From contig JASCPF010000019.1 in the NCBI GenBank assembly GCA_029959325.1, positions 1-47,681 of the forward strand: DNA of 47,681 bases, written 5' to 3'. This DNA is from Microbacteriaceae bacterium PS02068 (GTDB taxonomy: Bacteria; Actinomycetota; Actinomycetes; Actinomycetales; Microbacteriaceae). Shown piece by piece: positions 34,447-41,151 of the stretch (positions are counted from its first letter, which is position 1; the number at the start of each line of letters is the position of its first letter). The notes beneath the pieces were generated by a model, which saw nothing but the letters and a program-made list of their open reading frames with translations, was not told the origin of the DNA and searched no databases. A program made the position numbers and the translations under genes.

Positions 34447-35996
34447 GGAACTCGTGCCTCCCATCGCGCGCTGCTCCCGGGCACATCATCCACCAGAAGG
34501 AGAGATCCCCCCAGGGCGGCAACTCGCTCGACGAGCAGGTCGGGAATCTCCGAAGGCGCCGATGCGATCGTCGCCAAGAGGCATCCGTCCGCGACGGTGA
34601 GGGCTACCTCGGTCGCTTTGCCACGCTCAAGGGTCGCAGCGACAACGAGGTAGAGGGTGCGCTCGATGCTCGTGGAGAGACGAGGCAGCTCACCGTCGAC
34701 GACAACCGGCGCACCGGTTCGCCGAGCGAGTTCCGTCACCGCATGAACGACGCCAGCGGCCGACAGCAGCGGGGGATAGACACCGTGAGCTATGCGCCGG
34801 AGTTCGGTGAGCGCGAGCTCCACCTCACTCATCGCGTCGTCTACCGCGCCTGGGTGGCCACCTTCCGCAGCCGCGGCCCGCAGACTCAACCCGAACGCGA
34901 GGAGGTACTGCTGCGCGCCGTCGTGAAGGTTACGTTCGGCCATCCGGCGCTCATCATCTGCACGTCGCACGATCCGCTGCCGCGACGCCCCCAGCTCCTG
35001 CACATCGGCCGCGAGTAGAGCGCTCAACCGGCCGTCGGCGAGCGCCGCGATCACATCTTCGGTGAGCAGCTGAGCCACGCGATCGCGTGCAGGACCTTCG
35101 ATCATCGCGATGGTCTCCCCACCTCTGAAGACGTACTCGCCCGAGTGCTCGTTCGGCGCGGGCGTGGGTGAACCGGAGGGGTCGATCCAGGCTCCCGGCA
35201 CCGCCGACGGATACACCACGCGCAGCTGGGGCTCGGCTGCCGCGACTTGCAGGACTTTCATGATGTCGGCCCCGTTGGCGCGGGTGGCCAATCGCACGAC
35301 GCGCGCGCGTGCTCGACCCCAGTCCGCCCTCCTCCATGCGAGAAATGCCGCCGCGATGACCACTGCGGCGCAACCGCTCCACACCGGATCGATCGAGCCG
35401 GGCACAATGACCGTCATCGCTGTAACGGCGACCCCGGCTGCCGCCACGCGTTCGCGCCGCGCTGTCGCGGCGATGACTGCCAGTGAGAGGACGAGGGCCA
35501 AGCCGCCGGCAGCGGTGAGGAGGGTGTAGGCCGTGTTATCTGGCCACGGCGCTAGTCCGTTGGCGCCGCACCCGATGCATTGCGGGTCGGCGAGACGGTC
35601 CTGGAATGCGCCGGCAAGCGGCCCCGCAACGACAGCGGCGATGACCGCTGCGATCACCGCGACGGCCGGCCGTGCGAAGACGGACAGCCCCGCGCAGGCG
35701 ATCGCCAGAGGTGGGAGAGCCACCGAGAGGCCGACGGCGACAGGCGCAGGCAGCAGAGCCCATCCGTCGCTGAGGACGAGCAGAGCGCCGCTCACCGCCA
35801 GCAATGAGGCGTTATGCGATCGTCCCGGTGTCATCGTCACGAGCGCGACGATGATCCCGATCGTCCCGATCACACCGACGAGAGTGGTCGGCGCTCGGCC
35901 GGCGACACTCGAGAGGGCGATGGTGAGAGCGACCACGATCGTCGTGAGGGCGAAGGGCGCCGCCCTCACGGCCGTCATGGTCGCTCTCGTCATCAT
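34437..35996 (-). CDS. Membrane histidine kinase B: His box intact, ATP-binding domain degenerate
   Basis: 519 residues from ATG 35996, which overlaps the lipoprotein stop (ATGA). The first ~220 residues form about eight membrane helices; a cytoplasmic linker of about 120 residues follows. The HisKA_3-type dimerisation motif is [17 protein letters not shown] with phospho-acceptor His358. After this, [20 protein letters not shown] continues the normal pattern. The ATPase domain is broken. Where related kinases have EALTNxxKHA (N box), it reads [10 protein letters not shown], and where they have DDGxGGAD it reads ASAPSEIPD. The final [10 protein letters not shown] to RVPCA is recognisable, so this is decay of active residues in a retained fold. 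It therefore should accept phosphate but not bind ATP. Confidence 0.92.
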   Translation of the reverse strand: MMTRATMTAVRAAPFALTTIVVALTIALSSVAGRAPTTLVGVIGTIGIIVALVTMTPGRSHNASLLAVSGALLVLSDGWALLPAPVAVGLSVALPPLAIACAGLSVFARPAVAVIAAVIAAVVAGPLAGAFQDRLADPQCIGCGANGLAPWPDNTAYTLLTAAGGLALVLSLAVIAATARRERVAAAGVAVTAMTVIVPGSIDPVWSGCAAVVIAAAFLAWRRADWGRARARVVRLATRANGADIMKVLQVAAAEPQLRVVYPSAVPGAWIDPSGSPTPAPNEHSGEYVFRGGETIAMIEGPARDRVAQLLTEDVIAALADGRLSALLAADVQELGASRQRIVRRADDERRMAERNLHDGAQQYLLAFGLSLRAAAAEGGHPGAVDDAMSEVELALTELRRIAHGVYPPLLSAAGVVHAVTELARRTGAPVVVDGELPRLSTSIERTLYLVVAATLERGKATEVALTVADGCLLATIASAPSEIPDLLVERVAALGGSLLLVDDVPGSSARWEARVPCA

Positions 35997-37450
35997 CCGA
36001 TCCGCACCAGACCCTCGGCGAACAGGGCGGTATCCCATGCCGCGTCGTAGTCCCGCTCGGACGTGAATTCGAAGTAGGCGCGGTTACCGTCGACTCGGTA
36101 TGTCCCTCGTCCCAGTCCATAGCAGGCACCGGTCTTCCCGGCGTCCCAGTCGAACGAGAAGTCTTCGCCCGCGAAGGTGAACTGTGTGACGCAGTCGTCG
36201 CCGTGCGGCTGATCGACCACACCGCGTCCGTCGACGATGGAGAACGTCCAGACGCCGACATTCCCGAGCGCTTCCGCCCGCGGCATGCCCGCAGCCAAGA
36301 GGTTGTCGAGCGTGATCTCGAGCCGCCACGTTCCGTCGAGCACGGTCTGGTCCCCGACCGGTTCGAGGCTATCGTCGCCGTCGGAAGCAGACTGCTCACA
36401 CCCCGTCAGCTCATCCGGTGCCGCTTTCGGTGCCAAGGCGGCGAAGCGATCCAGCGCCTCGGCGGCCGCAGGGTCGCGTCGCACGTCGTCCCTCACCGAA
36501 GTAAGGGCATCTGTGATCGTCGCGAGCTGGGCGGCTGTCGCCGTCGCGGTCGAAGCGCCGGGAGACCCGCACCACTTGCTGAGCGCCTCGGCATCCGTCG
36601 GTCGCTCGGCTTCCGCCGTCTTCTCTCCGGCTGCGACCTTCTCCCGCAATGCCGCACGCTGGCCGGAGGTGAGCGCATCCCACGCCGCCTTGCGCACCAC
36701 GACGACATCGAACTTCGTATACAGGTCGACGTTGGTCGTCATGACGGCTGGCAGGTCCACGGCGCCGACCTGCTGCAGGGAGACCTCGATCCCCCTCGAT
36801 GTCCCGGCGGCCGCGCGTTCGGTGCGATCATCTCCCGTGGAGTGTTCCGTCTGTGCGCCGAGCGCCGAGAAGATCGCATCGGCCCCGGGCCCGACGCGCG
36901 TGTTGATGACCGCGCCGGCGAAGTCGGACGACTCCAGGAGCCCCTCGTGATAGCCGAACAGCCTCCGGGTTCCTCCGGGCACGACAGCCACCCCGACGAG
37001 CCCGATGTCAGGAAGATCGGCCATAAGGTCTTCGGCGATCGGAGACGCGGCGATCGCGGCGGCATGATCGGGACCGAAGACGGACAGCGGCGCCTGCAGG
37101 GGCGCCAGTGAGTGCGCGCCCGCCATGACCAGCCTGTCCGCTCGAACGACAGAGAAGTCCACTGCACCCTCTTGCAGCAGCGTGATCGTGGCTCCCTCGT
37201 AGTCGTCCACGGGTGCTCGTGAGTCATCGACGGGCTCGGAAACCGTGGCCTCGGGAGCGACATCCGACTCAGCTATGGCCGAGAGCACGTCGGATCCGAT
37301 CCCGCCAGGACCATTTCCCCACGTCGAGGAGAGCGTGAACGGATCGGCCGGCGCTCCCGATCGCTCGAGCGGTGCCGCACATGCCGTGAGAGGAGAGATG
37401 ACCGTGATGACGGCCACGAGGGTGAGCGCCGCGCGCGCTGGTGAGTTCAT
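35993..37450 (-). CDS. DctP-like (TRAP-type) binding lipoprotein, probable sensor
   Basis: 485 residues with a signal peptide ending in LTAC (Cys24), so an exported lipoprotein. Residues about 40-340 resemble DctP solute-binding proteins of TRAP transporters: FTLSSTWGNGPGG at the start, LLQEGAVDFSVVRADRLV, and KFDVVVVRKAAWDALTSGQR followed by a helical REKVAAGEKTAEAE. A second C-terminal domain of about 120 residues (LDGTWRLEITLDNLLAAGMP to the end) looks like a small beta-barrel. No TRAP membrane genes accompany it. It overlaps both kinase genes by 4 bases, so its likely task is to bind a ligand outside the cell and pass the signal to one or both kinases. Confidence 0.85.
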   Translation of the reverse strand: MNSPARAALTLVAVITVISPLTACAAPLERSGAPADPFTLSSTWGNGPGGIGSDVLSAIAESDVAPEATVSEPVDDSRAPVDDYEGATITLLQEGAVDFSVVRADRLVMAGAHSLAPLQAPLSVFGPDHAAAIAASPIAEDLMADLPDIGLVGVAVVPGGTRRLFGYHEGLLESSDFAGAVINTRVGPGADAIFSALGAQTEHSTGDDRTERAAAGTSRGIEVSLQQVGAVDLPAVMTTNVDLYTKFDVVVVRKAAWDALTSGQRAALREKVAAGEKTAEAERPTDAEALSKWCGSPGASTATATAAQLATITDALTSVRDDVRRDPAAAEALDRFAALAPKAAPDELTGCEQSASDGDDSLEPVGDQTVLDGTWRLEITLDNLLAAGMPRAEALGNVGVWTFSIVDGRGVVDQPHGDDCVTQFTFAGEDFSFDWDAGKTGACYGLGRGTYRVDGNRAYFEFTSERDYDAAWDTALFAEGLVRIG

Positions 37451-39021
37451 GCACGCGACGTTAGGTGGGAGGTCCTCGACGCGGCATCCGGGAAATCCAC
37501 ACGATCCGAGGTCGTCCGCCCATTTTCGAGCGGAACGGCGATGACGATCTCCGTCCCGCCGCCCGGTCGGCTCGAAACCGAAAGGCTACCCCCCAGCACG
37601 CTGGCCCGGTCGCGGAGGCCCAGCATCCCCGCGCCGCCAGGGTCGGCATCGCCGTCCCCGTCGTCGCGCACTGCGACATGGAGCGCCTCGTCCGTGGTCC
37701 AGGCCGACACCGTCCGGTGATTCGCGTTCGCATGCTTGATGCTGTTCGTGAGTGCCTCACTGCAGAAGAACCACAACGACTGCGCTATCCCCTGAGAGAT
37801 CGTCGCGTCGCTGCGGACCTCGACGTCGACGCCGGGCAGGTCGATTGCCCCGAGCAGCTCGGCGACGGTGAGGGCGGCAGGGACGCGGTCTGTCGAGGAG
37901 CGCACGAGGTCAGCGGTCATCTCACTCCGCTGAGCGAGGTCTGCCAATCCCTCCGACCTGAGCCGTGCCGCAGCGATCTTCAGGTGATGGCCCACGGTGG
38001 CTCGCACGAGTCGGTCCACGTCGGCGCGCTCGGCATCGGCGACGTCGAGGAGCATCGCACGCGACCTGCGCAGCTCGGCAGCGGTGCGGCGAAGGGCCGC
38101 TCGCGTGCGAGCGATCGAGGCGGTGCGCTGCAGCATCGGGACGAGAGCCGAAACAGAAACGGGGGCGTCGAGCACCTCAGCCGAGACGACGGCGATCGGC
38201 TCGCCCGCGTCGTCCCTGATTGTGACGGCGGCGTCGACGGGTTCGACCGAGCGCCCCGTCGCGTCCAGAAGCGTGCCGTCGCTGAGGAAGGCCACGCGGA
38301 GATCGGCCACGCCGAGCGCCCGCGCGAGCCGCACGCCATAGTCGTCGACGCCAGCGTCGGACCGGGTGGGGGATGCCGCCCACACCTCTCGTTCGCGATC
38401 GAGCCGCAGTACTGACGTCAGCCCGCCCGCCACGACGATGACGTACACAAGATTCGCCGCGAGCGGCGCCGCCAGAAGGCCGCTCAGCTGCCCGAGATCC
38501 ACCGCGATCAGTGCTGCCGCCCATGCGATCTTGGATGCCGTGGTCGCGGCGTCCTCGCGGCGCGAGAGTGTCAACAACACGCATGCGCCGATCCACGTCA
38601 GAGCGAACGGGAGGAGGCCGACGCCGCCGGCGACCGCGATGACCAGTGCGAGCCCGAGCGCGAGCCTCTCCGTGCGCCGCCGGAGAGAGCCTGTCGGAAT
38701 CGCGCCGACGCAGCCCGCGACCAGCGCATGTGGGACGAGCGCTGCGCGTTCGAGCGCGGGCTCGAAAGGATCGGGGAACGCCGGGGCCAGCCCCACGGAG
38801 ATCCACACGGTCCCGGCGACGATGAGAAGGACCGCCAGCGGTCGTGCGCGTCGTGGACGAACGAGCGTGCCGGCGGCCACCAGCGCCGGCCCGACCAGGA
38901 CGGCAGCTGACAGCGCGCGCGGGTAGCCGACGAGGAACGTCGGAACGGCCGCGATGCCGAAAGCCGCGGCGGCAAGAATGACGGCCACCGCGACCCGGTG
39001 GGACGCCGCGCGGGGCCGCAT
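37447..39021 (-). CDS. Membrane histidine kinase A: ATP-binding domain intact, phospho-acceptor His replaced by Arg
   Basis: 524 residues from ATG 39021. About seven to eight membrane helices (residues 8-205) are followed by a linker. The dimerisation segment ERADVDRLVRATVGHHL aligns without gaps to [17 protein letters not shown] of kinase B: Arg340 replaces His, and Ala341 replaces Asp. The codon at 38002-38004 reads CGA. The ATPase domain keeps the N box SEALTNSIKHA (Asn425), the G1 box RDDGDGDAD, the G2 segment GMLGLRDR and SSRPGGGTEIVI. It therefore should bind ATP but cannot autophosphorylate at the usual site. His345 and His346, five and six residues on, are the only nearby alternatives. 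It is the first gene of the operon, apparently read as a leaderless mRNA. Confidence 0.92.
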   Translation of the reverse strand: MRPRAASHRVAVAVILAAAAFGIAAVPTFLVGYPRALSAAVLVGPALVAAGTLVRPRRARPLAVLLIVAGTVWISVGLAPAFPDPFEPALERAALVPHALVAGCVGAIPTGSLRRRTERLALGLALVIAVAGGVGLLPFALTWIGACVLLTLSRREDAATTASKIAWAAALIAVDLGQLSGLLAAPLAANLVYVIVVAGGLTSVLRLDREREVWAASPTRSDAGVDDYGVRLARALGVADLRVAFLSDGTLLDATGRSVEPVDAAVTIRDDAGEPIAVVSAEVLDAPVSVSALVPMLQRTASIARTRAALRRTAAELRRSRAMLLDVADAERADVDRLVRATVGHHLKIAAARLRSEGLADLAQRSEMTADLVRSSTDRVPAALTVAELLGAIDLPGVDVEVRSDATISQGIAQSLWFFCSEALTNSIKHANANHRTVSAWTTDEALHVAVRDDGDGDADPGGAGMLGLRDRASVLGGSLSVSSRPGGGTEIVIAVPLENGRTTSDRVDFPDAASRTSHLTSRA

Positions 39022-39027
39022 GGCAAC

Positions 39028-39056
39028 AAAGTACTCGCGAGCCCGCCGGGCGACAA
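39028..39056 (-). promoter_or_regulatory. Leaderless promoter of the split-kinase operon
   Basis: On the minus strand, TTGTCG (-35, 39051-39056) and TACTTT (-10, 39028-39033) are 17 bases apart. Transcription should begin about 7 bases after the -10, which is the A of the kinase A start codon at 39021. No ribosome site precedes that ATG, supporting a leaderless transcript. Confidence 0.6.
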
Positions 39057-39062
39057 GCGCAG

Positions 39063-40202
39063 ATGATGCGGATATCCCGGATGTGGTGTCTCGGTGCGCA
39101 GATCTACCGTCGGGCGCATGATTTCACCACGCGTATGGCCCTCGCTCTCGGCGCGCTCACGCTGGCGCTCGCCACCGGTGGGTGCTCGCAGCCGCCCTCG
39201 CCAGGTCCCTCCACCACGTCATCGCCGACCTCGGACGAGCCACGGGTCAGCGATGGTGAGGAATGGTTGCTGTATCAGCGCTATCAGGACGACGAGTTCA
39301 CCATTCGCCTCGTCAGGCCGGACGGGACCGGGGATCACGCGGTGGTCTCGGCCGCGGATTCACCGGGCAAGACAACCCACCCGGACTGGTCTCCCGACGG
39401 CCAGCAGGTGGTGTTCACGGTGGATGACTCGCAACTCTGGACGGTGCGTGTGGATGGCACCGGCCTGGAACAGCTGCCTGTCGACTGCGGACCGGAGTGC
39501 TACCTGCTGGATTCACCGGCGTGGTCACCCGACGGGCGCTCCATCGCCTATGTGCACGTGCTGTTGCCCGCGGGGGGAGTGCCGACCACCACCATCGAGT
39601 CGGTCGATGTCGTGACCGGTGAAGTGTCTGTCCTGTACACGCAGCCCGATCCGCTGCAGCTCACCCTCGCAGCGCGGTGGGCGCCGTCCGGCGATGCGAT
39701 GGTGTTGGATCTGTTTCGCTACGACAGCGTCGACTCGTCCTCACCCAACGGGACCGCGATCGCCACGCTCGACCTTAAGACCCGCCAGGTGACGCGGATC
39801 ACACCGTGGGAGATGTTCGGCACCTACCCGGATTGGAGCCCGGACGGAACCACGATCGTCTTCACCACCTACGACCTCGGCGACCGCGACGCCGGGAACG
39901 GCAGCAATCCCTACGCGGCTTCCGACCTCTACACCATCGCGCCCGACGGGTCTGCCCTGACTCAGCTGACGAAGAACCCGACCGGCGACACTCTCATCCG
40001 CAACAACAGCGCCAGCGGACCTCTGTCGTCGCAACCCACCTGGGCGCCGAGCGGAGACTCGATCGTGTTCGTCCAGGTCGAGGGTGAGACGTGGCCGGGA
40101 TGGGGCATGGCCAGCATCGTGCCCGGCGATCCCGAGCCGACGCCGGCCGCCGGAGACGGATTCCTGCTCGGAACCCATCCTCGCCTGAGGCCACTTCCCT
40201 GA
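39063..40202 (+). CDS. TolB-like beta-propeller lipoprotein
   Basis: 379 residues from the first ATG; the start is uncertain, since ATG 39135 begins directly at the hydrophobic core but would leave no basic residue before it. The signal peptide ends in a lipobox-like ATGGC, then a Ser/Thr/Pro-rich linker. The mature part has at least four PD40/TolB propeller repeats, each with an HPDWSPDGQQVVFT-like strand (PAWSPDGRSIAYV, PDWSPDGTTIVFT, PTWAPSGDSIVFV). Such proteins act as periplasmic or cell-surface scaffolds or sensors. It is divergent from the split-kinase operon, with only about 40 bases between starts, so co-regulation is possible. A 91-base gap separates it from the SGNH hydrolase gene. 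Confidence 0.82.
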   Translation: MMRISRMWCLGAQIYRRAHDFTTRMALALGALTLALATGGCSQPPSPGPSTTSSPTSDEPRVSDGEEWLLYQRYQDDEFTIRLVRPDGTGDHAVVSAADSPGKTTHPDWSPDGQQVVFTVDDSQLWTVRVDGTGLEQLPVDCGPECYLLDSPAWSPDGRSIAYVHVLLPAGGVPTTTIESVDVVTGEVSVLYTQPDPLQLTLAARWAPSGDAMVLDLFRYDSVDSSSPNGTAIATLDLKTRQVTRITPWEMFGTYPDWSPDGTTIVFTTYDLGDRDAGNGSNPYAASDLYTIAPDGSALTQLTKNPTGDTLIRNNSASGPLSSQPTWAPSGDSIVFVQVEGETWPGWGMASIVPGDPEPTPAAGDGFLLGTHPRLRPLP

Positions 40203-40232
40203 CCGCGGATCCACCGTCGCAGACCCGCGTCG

Positions 40233-40251
40233 TTACCGGTTCATTACCGGT
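40233..40251 (+). promoter_or_regulatory. Direct repeat with 11-bp period upstream of the SGNH lipoprotein gene
   Basis: TTACCGGT occurs at 40233-40240 and 40244-40251, giving a heptamer-4-base-heptamer layout with an 11-base period. SARP-family activators are known to bind heptameric direct repeats with this period, and a SARP/BTAD gene lies immediately downstream, convergent with this gene. No clear -10 box is seen at the usual distance. Confidence 0.45.
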
Positions 40252-40293
40252 GTGCGGTTCGGTGGCGCAAGGATGACCGCGAAGGAGTGAATC

Positions 40294-41151
40294 ATGAACG
40301 CACGTGCACTTGCTGCGATGGTGCCGATCCTGCTGTTGGCCGGGTGCTCCGCTGCGACCCCCGTCGCGACGTCGACCTCGTCCGCGCCGGCCGGGGCCGA
40401 CGTTCAGATCGTCGTGATCGGCGACTCTATCGCCGATACCGCCGATCACTGTCCGGGCTGCACGGGTTTCGCCGAGACCTTCCGCACACACGTCGAGGAC
40501 TCGCTGGACGTCTCCGCGGAGGCGACGCTCCTGACCGGCATGACAGTCCCGGAGGCGCAGTCCTTGGTCGCGAGCGATGCGCACGCCCGTCCGGTGATCG
40601 CTGATGCCGAGGTGATCATCCTCGAGACCGGGTACAACAACGCCGTCCCCGACCCGACAACCGGCATCGGTTGCGGGGGTTCTCTCGACGGCGGGGTCGA
40701 TGTGTGGGTCTTCTCGACCACGACTGACTGTCTCGAGGCGGGGGTCGCCACCTACGGCGACCTCTATGGCGACATACTCTCTCGGCTGCGCGCGCTCCGA
40801 GACGGGAGGCCGACCGTGCTCATCGTGACGAACACGCTCGACGGGAACCTCGATCCGGATGACCCCAACGCTTTGCTCGCCTACTTTCAGCCCGACAAGC
40901 AAGAGTGGGCCACGACGTGGACGGTCGAGCAGTACGACCGGTGGAACGCGATGCTCGCGCACGAGGCCGAGTCGGCTGACGCTCACCTTGTCGACATCTA
41001 CCACGCCTTCAACGGGCCCGATGGGAGGACGCCGTTCGGATCGCTGTCCGTGGACGGCGCCCACCCGTCCCAGAAGGGCAACGACCTGATCGCTCGCATG
41101 CTGGCCGAGGTCGATCTCTCTGCATTGTCCGATCAGCAGGCAGGCTCGTAG
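40294..41151 (+). CDS. SGNH/GDSL-type hydrolase lipoprotein
   Basis: 285 residues. GAAGGAG lies before the ATG. The signal peptide ends LLLAGC, so this is an exported lipoprotein with an Ala/Ser/Thr-rich linker. VVIGDSIAD is the GDS nucleophile block (Ser), ETGYNNAV the block with the oxyanion Asn, and SVDGAHPSQKGND the catalytic Asp-His pair. SGNH enzymes remove acyl or acetyl groups from lipids or polysaccharides; the target is unknown. Two close TTACCGGT repeats lie upstream. Its last 19 bases overlap the convergent SARP-type gene. Confidence 0.88.
   Translation: MNARALAAMVPILLLAGCSAATPVATSTSSAPAGADVQIVVIGDSIADTADHCPGCTGFAETFRTHVEDSLDVSAEATLLTGMTVPEAQSLVASDAHARPVIADAEVIILETGYNNAVPDPTTGIGCGGSLDGGVDVWVFSTTTDCLEAGVATYGDLYGDILSRLRALRDGRPTVLIVTNTLDGNLDPDDPNALLAYFQPDKQEWATTWTVEQYDRWNAMLAHEAESADAHLVDIYHAFNGPDGRTPFGSLSVDGAHPSQKGNDLIARMLAEVDLSALSDQQAGS

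Noticed and set aside
37447..39021. Kinase A as a simple pseudogene
   Set aside because: The frame is intact for 524 codons, ATP-binding motifs are well kept, and all gene junctions overlap; only the phospho-acceptor region is changed, which suggests selection rather than decay.
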